Of a stretch of DNA of 64,000 bases, positions 7,642 to 15,126 are shown piece by piece; within the stretch, counting starts at the first letter, position 1; every line of letters begins with the position of its first letter. The translations under genes were made by a program, and so were the position numbers. This stretch comes from Nicoletella semolina. GTDB taxonomy: Bacteria > Pseudomonadota > Gammaproteobacteria > Enterobacterales > Pasteurellaceae. Below the pieces are notes generated by a model. The model did not search any database and was not told the DNA's origin. It was given only the letters and a program-made list of their open reading frames with translations. The stretch is taken from contig NZ_SLXJ01000006.1 of the NCBI RefSeq assembly GCF_004345745.1, positions 1 to 64,000 on the forward strand, written 5' to 3'.

Positions 7642-8196
7642 TTAATTGTTAAAAATGGCGTTAAAGGCAGTGGTATAGCTGACGCTATGCTGTTTCATAT
7701 AAGTGCGAACCTTTTGGTCGGCTTCAATTAATTGCGGACTCACCCCCTCACCATACTGCACCACATCGACATCTTGTGAAAATACTCGTGCTTGTGTCGC
7801 TTCCTCCCCAAAGCGAAGTACCTGCGGTTGAGCGGCGAGAAATTGCTTGGTGAGTGTGTGCAGATTTTCCCCTTCATTAAAATCAACGGTTCGACCTGCA
7901 CTCATCGCAGCGGAATAATTCAGTAAAGCCAGTGCGGCTTCTTTGGCGATAGGGGCAAGCTTGCCTTGGTTCATTAAACCTTCGCAGAAATTGGCATTAT
8001 CCGTTTTGACCGCTTCCAGCTGTGCGATGGCTTGAGCTTCCTCAGCAGCAGCTTTTTCGGTTTTAAGTTGAGCGTTTTCTTGCTCCGCTTTTGCCTTGGC
8101 TTGTGCCATTTGGGCTTTTTCTGCCTCCGCTTTCGCCTTGGCTTGTTCTGCTTGTGCCAGTTTTGCTTCTAATTCGGCAACTTTGTCTTTATCCAT
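7642..8196 (-). CDS. Nested scaffold protein (Mu Z-like)
   Basis: An in-frame internal start, ATG 8194-8196, gives a 184-residue protein beginning MDKDKVAELEAKL, exactly where the coiled-coil scaffold begins. An AAGAGGA ribosome site lies at about 8204-8210. Its own initiation site and the domain boundary at the same point argue that the scaffold is made in excess of the protease fusion, as known for Mu gpZ. The C-terminal end should bind the capsid protein. Confidence 0.7.
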   Translation of the reverse strand: MDKDKVAELEAKLAQAEQAKAKAEAEKAQMAQAKAKAEQENAQLKTEKAAAEEAQAIAQLEAVKTDNANFCEGLMNQGKLAPIAKEAALALLNYSAAMSAGRTVDFNEGENLHTLTKQFLAAQPQVLRFGEEATQARVFSQDVDVVQYGEGVSPQLIEADQKVRTYMKQHSVSYTTAFNAIFNN

Positions 8197-8664
8197 TAAG
8201 TTATCCTCTTGGTTAGGTGATAAGAAATTTTGTGAAAATTCCACAATACCGTCGTCGCCTTCTTCGTTAAATATCGGCGTTCGCAATCCTTTAACCGCAG
8301 GAGGCATTGCCCCTAAAAAGCCAATATGGCGTAGGTAGAGCGAGCCTTTTTTCGGGTTATTGGGATTGTCAGGTAGGTAGAACGACGCTGAAATTTTTTT
8401 AAAACGCCCGCTATTAACCATTTCAGCAAAGGCGGGGTCGACTTGCTCTGGTTCAGCCTTCAGTACATCGCCCTCTAATCGTAAAGACTTCGCCCAGCCA
8501 TAGGCAGGGTGGTTGTCTTTTGGGTGTCCAATAACAAAAGGGGCTTCGTGAAATTTTGGGTCGTAAGCAGCGACAGCTTGCTGTAGCATTTCCGTGGTGA
8601 TATTAATCTCCACCCCTGAGCTATCAGGGCGTTTGCCTGCCTTAAAAATATCAATTAGGTTCAT
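7642..8664 (-). CDS. Mu I-like prohead protease with C-terminal scaffold
   Basis: A 340-residue protein. Residues 1 to about 150 are the Mu gpI-type head maturation protease (segments FVIGHPKDNHPAYGWAKSL and RFKKISASFYL), and the rest is a long charged coiled coil rich in A, E, Q and K that acts as scaffold before proteolysis. I chose ATG 8662-8664 because GGAGG lies four bases upstream; an in-frame ATG eight codons earlier lacks a ribosome site. As in Mu I/Z and lambda C/Nu3, the scaffold is also made separately from an internal start at 8196. Confidence 0.85.
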   Translation of the reverse strand: MNLIDIFKAGKRPDSSGVEINITTEMLQQAVAAYDPKFHEAPFVIGHPKDNHPAYGWAKSLRLEGDVLKAEPEQVDPAFAEMVNSGRFKKISASFYLPDNPNNPKKGSLYLRHIGFLGAMPPAVKGLRTPIFNEEGDDGIVEFSQNFLSPNQEDNLMDKDKVAELEAKLAQAEQAKAKAEAEKAQMAQAKAKAEQENAQLKTEKAAAEEAQAIAQLEAVKTDNANFCEGLMNQGKLAPIAKEAALALLNYSAAMSAGRTVDFNEGENLHTLTKQFLAAQPQVLRFGEEATQARVFSQDVDVVQYGEGVSPQLIEADQKVRTYMKQHSVSYTTAFNAIFNN

Positions 8665-8688
8665 ATTGCCTCCGTTAAGGGCAATCAT

Positions 8689-8928
8689 AGAGCAGAAAGG
8701 GGGAGCTGACTTTTAAAGGAGTTTAGGAAAAACTATTCCTATTACGCCCTAAAAAGCGTGAAGGGCGATTGGTTAAAGGCATATCACATTCAAATAGCGT
8801 TTAAATGGCGTTTAAATGAGCGTTAAAACGTTTAAATTTATTGAGCTATACATTGAGGTAGCCAAATGGAAAATGTTTAAATAAGGCGATTTTAGGCGTT
8901 ATTTTGAATTTAATGACGATAAAGTCAT
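8689..8928. other. Non-coding gap with GCGTTTAAAT repeats
   Basis: About 240 bases without a gene between the G-like gene and the protease. GCGTTTAAAT occurs at 8797-8806 and 8808-8817 and as ACGTTTAAAT at 8828-8837; another copy lies at 323-332. The spacing and position upstream of the head genes suggest an operator or late promoter region, or a deletion scar. No clear -35/-10 pair was identified. Confidence 0.5.
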
Positions 8929-9381
8929 TTATCCCAGCTTTCGGTTAAGGTGGCGATGGGCTTTTTCAATCAATAACCGCTCCTCCTGACGAGAAACGCC
9001 AAGCCACGGACGAGCAGGTATAGCCACTTTCTTCGCTCGTCCAGCCTTGCCACCAAATTGATGTAGGCGAGCGTATTTTCTAGCTGAACCAAACTCCACT
9101 TTATCTGCTTTGACGTTGTAGGCGGTTGTATCGGCAAGATAACCGTCTTGGCGTAAGATTTTAGTCGATTTCCCTCGCTGGCGTTTGTGTTCTAGTGTAC
9201 GAGTTGAAAGCGGTTGCCATTTATTGCCATCAGGGGCTTTCTCTGCCTTAAAACGGTTCGTGTGAATTTTCTTTAAGGTTTCGCCCAGTACGCCATAGAG
9301 CTTACGAGGTTGCTCTAGTTGGCTTGCAATTTTTTGCAAAGCACTGACCGCTTGGGTGTCGTTGAGGGTGATTTTAATCAT
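8929..9381 (-). CDS. Phage virion morphogenesis protein (Mu G-like)
   Basis: A 150-residue basic protein of the Mu gpG/P2 S-like morphogenesis family. The central part around KLYGVLGETLKKIH, KWQPLSTRTLEHKR and FGSARKYARLHQFGG is typical, with a highly basic C-terminus. It takes part in tail assembly or joining. It lies upstream of the protease gene as in Mu. CGGAGA precedes ATG 9379-9381. The gene looks complete. Confidence 0.85.
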   Translation of the reverse strand: MIKITLNDTQAVSALQKIASQLEQPRKLYGVLGETLKKIHTNRFKAEKAPDGNKWQPLSTRTLEHKRQRGKSTKILRQDGYLADTTAYNVKADKVEFGSARKYARLHQFGGKAGRAKKVAIPARPWLGVSRQEERLLIEKAHRHLNRKLG

Positions 9382-9443
9382 GGATGTTCTCCGATAAAAT
9401 AAAAGCGAGGTAATGTTGCCACGCTTTAAATAAGGGAATTTAT

Positions 9444-9683
9444 ATGGAAAAAGAAACCCAAATTTTAGAAGATATATTAGTTGCTAATGTACTTACGCTT
9501 GCTAATGCTATTGCAGCTAAAAAAGCACAGAGTAACAGTTGGTCTTCTGATGGATATATTAACGAAGCGTTGAACGAGCTTGTTCAAAAGCGTCCTGCCA
9601 TTCTTGAACGGTTGCGTCAAAAGCAGCGGGATCAGGTTCAAAGACTTGCAAATTTAACGCCTGTTGAGCCATCATCTGACTAA
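9444..9683 (+). CDS. Small hypothetical protein, reverse orientation
   Basis: A 79-residue, helix-rich hydrophilic protein without a recognised family (segments ILEDILVANVLTLANAIAA and INEALNELVQKR). The start follows AAGGGA with eight-base spacing. It is opposite to the prophage operon and its last third overlaps, tail to tail, a minus-strand reading frame (9559-9768). It might be a second moron, or the overlap may mean only one of the pair is real. Confidence 0.4.
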   Translation: MEKETQILEDILVANVLTLANAIAAKKAQSNSWSSDGYINEALNELVQKRPAILERLRQKQRDQVQRLANLTPVEPSSD

Positions 9684-9768
9684 TCAAGTGAATTTCATTG
9701 AGATTAAAGCCTTTGAGTTGTGCCAATAATTCAAGGGCTTTTGTCATTAATTCCGTTTCGTGTTTCAT
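9559..9768 (-). CDS. Small hypothetical phage protein
   Basis: A 69-residue protein in the operon direction, between the MuF remnant and the G-like gene. The ribosome site TAGGAG is excellent. The sequence is helical and acidic (TKALELLAQLKGFNLNEIHL, AFDATVQEWQDAFEQA) and resembles small connector-region proteins in size, but I recognise no family. Its 3' half overlaps a plus-strand frame by 125 bases. Confidence 0.5.
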   Translation of the reverse strand: MKHETELMTKALELLAQLKGFNLNEIHLISQMMAQQALNLQVFEPDPAAFDATVQEWQDAFEQARSTLR

Positions 9769-9803
9769 TTTTTCTCCTATTGATTAAAAAATAGTTTAGG
9801 CGT

Positions 9804-9993
9804 ATAGTTACTTTGCTGCGGTAGGGGTTTCCTACTGGAAAGGTTACGATTGGTTTGTCGCCCGTATTATCCTGTTCGAATCAGGCAAGCTATCGCAAGT
9901 TCAATTCTCTGTAAGTGGGTTATCAAATGGAAAGAGTCCGGTGCATTTAGCAGTCCGATTATCCTGTTCGAATCAGGCAAAACTTACAGAGAA
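9804..9993. repeat. Repeat block with tRNA T-arm-like hairpins
   Basis: Two exact 23-base direct copies (9866-9888 and 9958-9980) each contain CCTG-TTCGAAT-CAGG, a stem with a seven-base loop matching the invariant T-loop of tRNA, including the closing G-C pair. The second copy lies inside a perfect 12-base inverted repeat, TTCTCTGTAAGT (9905-9916) and ACTTACAGAGAA (9982-9993). Before the first copy ATAGTTA (9804-9810) can pair with AAGCTAT (9887-9893). Alternative hairpins GTAGG/CCTAC and TTTCC/GGAAA lie near 9820-9845. No complete cloverleaf can be drawn. It may be a structured RNA, degraded tRNA-like genes, or a recombination scar. Confidence 0.5.
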
Positions 9994-10757
9994 CCCCATA
10001 ACACCTTAAAGCTCCGTAAGGTTTCTAGTTGCTTTTCTTTTCCTAAATCTACTACACTGGCAGTTCTTACTACATTGAGTTTATGTGACGTTTTTTTGCC
10101 AGTTTCAGTATCTTTAATTTTTACTTCATAATCCATTTTTACCGCTACTTTGCCTTTGTCAGTATCAAACACAAACAACAGAACATCTGAGGCGTTTTTA
10201 TTGCGTTGCTGTTCTTTCGCTTGTAGCAAAATCGCACTTGGATTTCGCAGTTTTTCTGGCAGTTTTTCCCAAAATTCCGTAGGTAGGTTAATGCCTTTGG
10301 CTTGTTTACTATCACGCAAAGCGTGCAATATATCATCATCACGCACTGCAATTACGGCAGATTGTGGGGCTTTGTGGAGTGTAGCGAGCTTGTCAATCAC
10401 CTCTGATGGCAGTACACCCACATATTTTAAATTGCCTCGTGCGATTTTCTCACTTGCTACAGCCTCTACCATATCTTTCATTGCCGCATTTAACATCTGC
10501 ACCGCTTGAGGGCGTTTTGTCAAAATATCATCAATCAGCAAGCTGGCAAATTTGGGGGCAGCCGTAGTGAGTTTTTGCATCAGTACGCTATCAATGCTGG
10601 CATTTCGTCCTGCCTTAATATTGTCAAAATTATGTGGCGTAAAGCCGACATCAACCCCTTTAGGCACTGCAACGACTCGTGGGTTACCTGAACGTACGCC
10701 CACCGTTTTTTCCTCAAACTCAATCTGAGGCGTTGGGCTGAGTTTTTTGCCATCGGC
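9984..10757 (-). pseudogene. C-terminal remnant of MuF head protein with nuclease-like domain
   Basis: The open frame (about 257 codons from the last upstream stop; GTG or ATG starts only inside) begins with SGNPRVVAVPKGVDVGFTP, matching the end of the Mu gpF head-morphogenesis domain. The part after about residue 150 (SDVLLFVFDTDKGKVAVKM, LNVVRTASVV) resembles the PBECR-type nuclease domains often fused to MuF in phages; that assignment is from pattern only. The N-terminal portal-binding domain is deleted; upstream sequence belongs to an early phage gene in another frame. The MuF domain normally helps DNA packaging, and fused toxins are thought to be injected with phage DNA. Confidence 0.65.
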
Positions 10758-10876
10758 TTAGCACAGCCGTGTGTCAATGTGCTTAAGGTGTGCAACAATT
10801 CACGCCCTGCCTCATCTTCAATCAAGGCTTCTAAATGCAAATGCGTATGGCAAATGGGGCAACGGCATAATTTCAT
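10745..10876 (-). pseudogene. N-terminal fragment of early phage zinc-ribbon-like protein
   Basis: ATG 10874-10876 overlaps the stop of the preceding gene (ATGA) and follows GGGGG. The first 43 or so residues contain CRCPICHTHLHLEALIEDEA, a cysteine-rich start found in early genes of transposable and lambda-like phages. After GCAKPMA the similarity ends and the frame runs on through MuF sequence in the wrong phase to 10580. The join near 10.75 kb is a deletion scar. Function of the intact protein is unknown, possibly nucleic-acid binding. Confidence 0.6.
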
Positions 10877-11070
10877 ACGCTTACCCCCTGACGTTTTGCC
10901 CACGCTTTGAGGGCTTCAAGAACTCTATATGCTTCCTTTGCGTTTAAACGATGAAGATGATATAAGGTCAAGATTTCGCCTTTTTTGAGTTTGCCACGGT
11001 TGAGCATGGCATTAATGCAACGATTCAACCCTTTTTCGCTCGGATCTTTTAACATACCCGCCTTGCCCAT
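10873..11070 (-). CDS. Small early phage protein
   Basis: A 65-residue basic protein (NRCINAMLNRGKLKKGEIL, YHLHRLNAKEAYRVLEALKAW). I do not recognise a named family. It overlaps the next gene by four bases, as in phage early operons, and represents the last surviving early gene before the host cpdA gene. It could itself be truncated at its 5' side; ATG 11068-11070 has only GGA at a suitable distance. Confidence 0.5.
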   Translation of the reverse strand: MGKAGMLKDPSEKGLNRCINAMLNRGKLKKGEILTLYHLHRLNAKEAYRVLEALKAWAKRQGVSV

Positions 11071-11245
11071 GGTTATCCAGATTGCTCGGATTTAGCAGTT
11101 GATTTGTATGTTTTTTGTGAAATTCATATTTTTCTTCATTTTTATGGTTTTTTACAGCTTAGTTCACATTTTTTAATTTTGCTTACTGACAATTTGAATA
11201 AAATCAGTAGAGTGTTAGATTAGTTTTGAATTGTTAGGAAATGTT

Positions 11246-12070
11246 ATGGAAAGCTACTCTTTTCCCGATTTAAATCAAGTTATCAAAATCATACAAATTA
11301 CAGATACTCATCTTTTAGCCAATGGGGATCAAGAACTTCTTGGAGTAAATACTGCAAAAAGTTTTCAAGCTGTTATTGATGGCATTCATCGTGGTGAATT
11401 TGCCTATGATTTTATTTTGGCAACGGGTGATTTGGCACAAGATCAGTGTAGTCAGGCTTATACTCGTTTTGCTGAAATGGTAAAGCCATTAGAAAAACCT
11501 GTTTTTTGGCTGGAAGGTAATCACGATATTCAGCCTGCTATGTACCAAGGATTAACACCATTCCCACAAATTCAATCGGAAAAACACATTTTAATGGGTG
11601 AAAAATGGCAAGTTTTGTTGCTAGATAGTCATATTCCAACACTTTCTAAAGGAGAGCTGAGTCAGGATCAACTTAATTGGTTAGCTAGAAAACTTGAGGA
11701 ATATTCAGAGCGTTTTACATTAATTGCTTTGCATCACAATATTTTGCCTACAAATTCTGCGTGGTTAGATCAACATAGCCTTGCTAATAGTGAGGCGTTG
11801 ACGACCATTTTAGCCCAATTTTCAAAAGTGAAAGCTATTTTATATGGACACATTCATCAGGAGGTGGATCGCTTTTGGCTTGGTTACCGTGTACTGGCTA
11901 CGCCCTCAACTTGTATTCAATTCAAACCGAACTGTGATCGATTTACTCTCGATCCAATGCCTCAAGGCTGGCGAGAGATCTCTTTATTTCCTGATGGTAA
12001 TATAGAAACCACCGTCAGGCGGTTGAATGAGAACAATTTCTTGCCGAATTTTCACGCAACAGGTTATTGA
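11246..12070 (+). CDS. cpdA: 3',5'-cyclic-AMP phosphodiesterase
   Basis: A 274-residue calcineurin-like phosphoesterase that hydrolyses cAMP to AMP and so tunes CRP activity, which in Pasteurellaceae includes competence and sugar genes. The metal ligands are all visible in order: D-T-H (about residue 20), GDLAQD, GNHD, the HH near ALHHN, and GHIH. ATG 11246 is preferred over the upstream TTG at 11231 because AGGAA stands at the right distance. It stands alone, next to the prophage, convergent with the following hypothetical gene. Full length. Confidence 0.92.
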   Translation: MESYSFPDLNQVIKIIQITDTHLLANGDQELLGVNTAKSFQAVIDGIHRGEFAYDFILATGDLAQDQCSQAYTRFAEMVKPLEKPVFWLEGNHDIQPAMYQGLTPFPQIQSEKHILMGEKWQVLLLDSHIPTLSKGELSQDQLNWLARKLEEYSERFTLIALHHNILPTNSAWLDQHSLANSEALTTILAQFSKVKAILYGHIHQEVDRFWLGYRVLATPSTCIQFKPNCDRFTLDPMPQGWREISLFPDGNIETTVRRLNENNFLPNFHATGY

Positions 12071-12089
12071 TTAATATATGCAGTAAAAA

Positions 12090-12707
12090 TCATTGATGGC
12101 AAGCTTCGTAAAATGGTACTAATTCAGAAATAGTATTCGCAATAAAGTTCACTGCATTAATATTTGCTAAATCTGCTTTTTCTACATTGCGTCCAATGCA
12201 CCAGAAGTCGCTCTTTTTTGATGGAATTAACTCATCGGCTTGCCATATTTTCACAGAACGAAAATCTGAATATTCACTCTCTGCTCCAGCCCAGAGATCG
12301 AAATCCGCATCACGTTGCCAATCTAATTTATCCAGCCATTGATTATATTGTGAAAGATTGATTTGCGAACGGCTTTCACGGTAACAATGCCAATCTAAGC
12401 TCACAGAGAGACGGCGGCGATTTAAAATTACAGACAAAATAGCGGCGGAATTTTGGTAAAATTCATACTTATAGTAGGCGAAAAAATGGGCTCTAACTTG
12501 CCAGCCATTACACCATTTTTCAATATGCGGTGGAGCAAAAGGTTGCCCTAATTGACGTGAAACAGCAAGATTCAATGCTTTCCACGTTTCCCAATGGGTT
12601 TTGTATTTTGCCTTAATCAATGGGATTTCATCAGAGCAGAATTTTTTCATTTGTGAAAATTGGAAAAAAGGAATATCGAACAATTCACAATGTTGAGAGT
12701 TGAGCAT
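12090..12707 (-). CDS. Conserved hypothetical protein
   Basis: A 205-residue soluble protein, rich in aromatic residues (WHCYRESRSQINLSQYNQWL; DFDLWAGAESEYSDF). There is no signal peptide or membrane segment and no catalytic motif I can name. It is convergent with cpdA and upstream of nothing in the same operon except rpoH on the same strand 100 bases away. It is probably a family-restricted protein of Pasteurellaceae; function not known. Confidence 0.65.
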   Translation of the reverse strand: MLNSQHCELFDIPFFQFSQMKKFCSDEIPLIKAKYKTHWETWKALNLAVSRQLGQPFAPPHIEKWCNGWQVRAHFFAYYKYEFYQNSAAILSVILNRRRLSVSLDWHCYRESRSQINLSQYNQWLDKLDWQRDADFDLWAGAESEYSDFRSVKIWQADELIPSKKSDFWCIGRNVEKADLANINAVNFIANTISELVPFYEACHQ

Positions 12708-12803
12708 TATTTCTCCATTATATTCATTCTTCCCAATACAATAGCGGTTTCATTTTGAAGAAATTTTGCAAAAATTCTTTAGATCATCACCGCTGCTGTT
12801 GAA

Positions 12804-13766
12804 TTAACCTTCAAGAGTAATTGCGTCCTTAATTTTTTTCAAGGCTTGATTTTCCAGCTGTCGAATGCGCTCTGCGGACACACCATATTTATCTGCTAAT
12901 TGGTGTAGCGTTGCTTTATTTTCATCAGGATCAAGCCAACGAGCTTTAATAATATCTTGGCTGCGTTCATCTAGGGTAGAAAGAGCATAAGCGAGCTGAG
13001 CAGTTGCCCTTCCGTTGTGTTGCTCATCTTCTAGGTCATCAGCAAAATTTGAACCATTGTCTTCTAAATACATTGATGGCGTGTAGTTTTCATCTTCATC
13101 GCTCCCCACAGGCAAGTCAAATCCTAGATCTTGTCCTGTCATACGAGATTCCATCTCTTTCACATCTTCTGGAGAAACTCCCAGTGTATCAGCAACGTGC
13201 TTTGCTTCTTCTTCGTTAAACCACGCTAGACGCTGTTTATTTTTACGCAGATTGAAGAATAATTTACGTTGTGACTTAGTCGTAGCCACTTTAACAATTC
13301 GCCAGTTACGCAGCACATATTCGTGAATTTCAGCCTTGACCCAATGCACAGCGAAAGAAACTAAACGAACACCAACATTGGGATCAAAACGTTTAACTGC
13401 TTTCATTAATCCAATATTACCTTCTTGGATTAAATCTGCCAGTGGCAAGCCATAACCTAGATAGCCTCGTGCAATGTGAATAACAAAACGCATATGTGAC
13501 AGAATCAACTGTTTTGCAGCCTCTAAGTCTTCGTCATAGTAATAACGTTCGGCAAGATCTTTCTCCTGCTCCGCCGTTAAAATTGGATATTGATTTGCCA
13601 TTCGGATATAGCTATCAAGATTACCTTGCGGAACAACCATTGTGCCAGTCAGAGCAGAATGTGCTTCAGATTGGGTATTAAGTAGTTCAATTTCAGGCTC
13701 AATGACATCAATGAGTTCAGCACCTTCAAGGTCTTCAATTTGATCTTCGGAAATTAATGTTTTCAT
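12804..13766 (-). CDS. rpoH: RNA polymerase heat-shock sigma factor (sigma-32)
   Basis: Directs RNA polymerase to heat-shock promoters. Region 1.2 ([13 protein letters not shown]), region 2 ([39 protein letters not shown]) with the RpoH-box segment near [17 protein letters not shown], and region 4 ([19 protein letters not shown]) are all clear. With ATG 13764-13766 the protein has 320 residues, about 40 more than usual, due to an acidic N-terminal extension before [13 protein letters not shown] 13640 would give the usual length but has no ribosome site. Long 5' part and alternative starts may matter for temperature control of translation. Confidence 0.9.
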   Translation of the reverse strand: MKTLISEDQIEDLEGAELIDVIEPEIELLNTQSEAHSALTGTMVVPQGNLDSYIRMANQYPILTAEQEKDLAERYYYDEDLEAAKQLILSHMRFVIHIARGYLGYGLPLADLIQEGNIGLMKAVKRFDPNVGVRLVSFAVHWVKAEIHEYVLRNWRIVKVATTKSQRKLFFNLRKNKQRLAWFNEEEAKHVADTLGVSPEDVKEMESRMTGQDLGFDLPVGSDEDENYTPSMYLEDNGSNFADDLEDEQHNGRATAQLAYALSTLDERSQDIIKARWLDPDENKATLHQLADKYGVSAERIRQLENQALKKIKDAITLEG

Positions 13767-13882
13767 CGTAATCTCACTACAAAAAATTACTGCCATATTA
13801 CAGTGTTTAAGCATAATTGCCAAATAGTCGGGCAAGTTATATTGTGCTAGACTAGATAACCTTTTTCATTGTAGGAGGATTT

Positions 13883-14500
13883 ATGAAACTTTGGTATTCC
13901 ACAACTAGCCCCTTTGCTCGTAAAGTGTCTGTGGTCATTAAACATCATCAATTGGAACAACAGATCGAAATGTGTAGTATCAGCTCTTCTTTTGATCCTA
14001 ATTCACCTCATAATCAAGATAATCCACTAGGAAGAATCCCTGTGCTGCAACGAAATTGTGGACGTTGGTTATTTGGCAGTTTATTAATCGCAGAATATTT
14101 GGATCAAAAAGGGGCAAAAGCACCACTCACTCCAAAAGAAGGTAAAGCACGTTGGAACACCCTTGCATTACATAATTTAGTTGATGGCATTTTAGAAAAT
14201 ACCTTACCGATGATCGCAGAGAAAATGCTTCGTCCTGAAGAAGAATGGTGGATCAATCGCCATAAGCAGTTGATGGATCGCAATATAAAGAGTTTTACAC
14301 AATTAGAATGTTCTCTTGAGGAATTTGGCTTTGAACTCAATATAGGCACTCTCACAGCGGTTTGTATGATCGATTGGTGGCAGTTTAGAATGGAAAAACT
14401 TGGTTACGATCTTGCAAAAAATCACCCTAAATTGACCGCTTGGGCAAGTGAAATGAATGCAATGCATACTGTTTTAGCAGAAACTAAACCTGCGTTATAA
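13883..14500 (+). CDS. Glutathione S-transferase family protein
   Basis: A 205-residue cytosolic GST. The N-terminal thioredoxin-like domain starts MKLWYSTTSPFARKV, with the conserved cis-proline (GRIPVL) and the SLLIAEYLD segment that contacts glutathione; the C-terminal domain is helical. It resembles the YibF group. It is divergent from rpoH and followed by ssrA. GTAGGAGG precedes the ATG. The substrate is unknown; roles in stress detoxification are general to the family. Confidence 0.8.
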   Translation: MKLWYSTTSPFARKVSVVIKHHQLEQQIEMCSISSSFDPNSPHNQDNPLGRIPVLQRNCGRWLFGSLLIAEYLDQKGAKAPLTPKEGKARWNTLALHNLVDGILENTLPMIAEKMLRPEEEWWINRHKQLMDRNIKSFTQLECSLEEFGFELNIGTLTAVCMIDWWQFRMEKLGYDLAKNHPKLTAWASEMNAMHTVLAETKPAL

Positions 14501-14569
14501 GCATATTTTTAAGTTATACCGAAAATTTTTGCAAAAAAGGGCAGGTTGCTTTACAATTACCAAGATTTT

Positions 14570-14935
14570 GGGGCTGATTTTGGATTCGACGGGATTAGCA
14601 AAGCCCAAGGTGCACGTCGAGGTGCGGTAGGCCTCGTAAACAAACCGCAAAAAAATAGTCGCAAACGACGAACAATACGCTTTAGCAGCTTAATAACCTG
14701 CTTATCGCCTTCACTCCCTAGCTTTCGCTCGTAAGACGGGGATCAAGTGGAGTCAAACCCAAACGAGATCGTGTTGAAGCCGCTGCTTTAGGATCGAAGC
14801 ACTAAATTGAATAAAGCTAGTTTACTGATAGCGTGTCTGTCCGCAGTCAGTTTACGAATGTAAAGACCGACTAAACGTGTAGTGCTGAAGGTAGAGTGAT
14901 TTCGGACGGGGGTTCAAATCCCCCCAGCTCCACCA
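14570..14935 (+). ncRNA. ssrA: Transfer-messenger RNA (tmRNA)
   Basis: Rescues stalled ribosomes. The 5' end GGGGCTG pairs with CAGCTCC before the encoded CCA; the T-arm GGGGGTTCAAATCCCCC is at about 14908-14925. The tag frame starts at GCA 14661 and encodes ANDEQYALAA then TAA (14691), the tag known from Pasteurellaceae after the alanine from charging. The internal pseudoknot region follows. Length 366 bases is normal. Confidence 0.97.
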
Positions 14936-14970
14936 GAACATTGTTCTATAAGAACCTATCAAATACTAAA

Positions 14971-15004
14971 GAGCCTTGAAATTCAACTTTTCAAGGCTTT
15001 TTTA
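14971..15004 (+). terminator. ssrA terminator
   Basis: AGCCTTGAAA and TTTTCAAGGCT form a strong stem directly followed by five to six T, about 40 bases after the tmRNA CCA end. Confidence 0.85.
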
Positions 15005-15045
15005 TTGTCCTATGCGTACCTATAAGATACTATGGAAGCCGAAGA

Positions 15046-15091
15046 TTTTAGGAGTACACCTGAAATACTCCTAAAAACCATACTCCTAAAA
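15046..15091. repeat. Three TACTCCTAAAA boxes downstream of ssrA
   Basis: The 11-mer TACTCCTAAAA occurs in direct orientation at 15066-15076 and 15081-15091 and inverted at 15046-15056. Clusters of short direct and inverted boxes just downstream of ssrA resemble arm-type binding sites of tyrosine integrases that use this gene as target. No integrase gene and no second att copy are present in the window, so this may be an empty or former site. Confidence 0.45.
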
Positions 15092-15126
15092 CTTAAAAAA
15101 GCTTGATATGGCAAGGGAAACAGCAC

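Larger units (their letters stand above)
429..11070 (-). mobile_element. Deleted Mu-like prophage remnant
   Basis: A run of minus-strand genes follows the late order of Mu-like phages: MuF remnant, G-like morphogenesis protein, protease/scaffold, capsid, gp35, gp36, gp37, sheath, tube, tail chaperone, tape measure. Missing are transposase A/B, repressor, ner, lysis genes, terminase, portal, most of MuF, the end of the tape measure, baseplate and fibres. The outer genes are fusions across deletion scars near 1.08 kb and 10.75 kb, so the element cannot make virions or transpose by itself. The retained central genes have intact reading frames and good ribosome sites, so decay looks recent or the block is a stable relic. 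Exact ends are uncertain; cpdA at 11.25 kb is host DNA. Confidence 0.85.

Noticed and set aside
9804-9894. Complete tRNA gene at the T-arm-like repeat
   Set aside because: The acceptor has only six of seven pairs, no canonical D-arm or seven-base anticodon loop can be drawn and no CCA follows. I keep it as a repeat, not a tRNA.
11071-11245. Mu-type prophage end next to cpdA
   Set aside because: I looked for a TG-CA bounded terminal repeat and a five-base target duplication matching the other edge and found none; the end is probably lost.
14546-14734. 62-codon frame over ssrA
   Set aside because: It reads through the tmRNA structure; the tag frame and folded ends explain the sequence.
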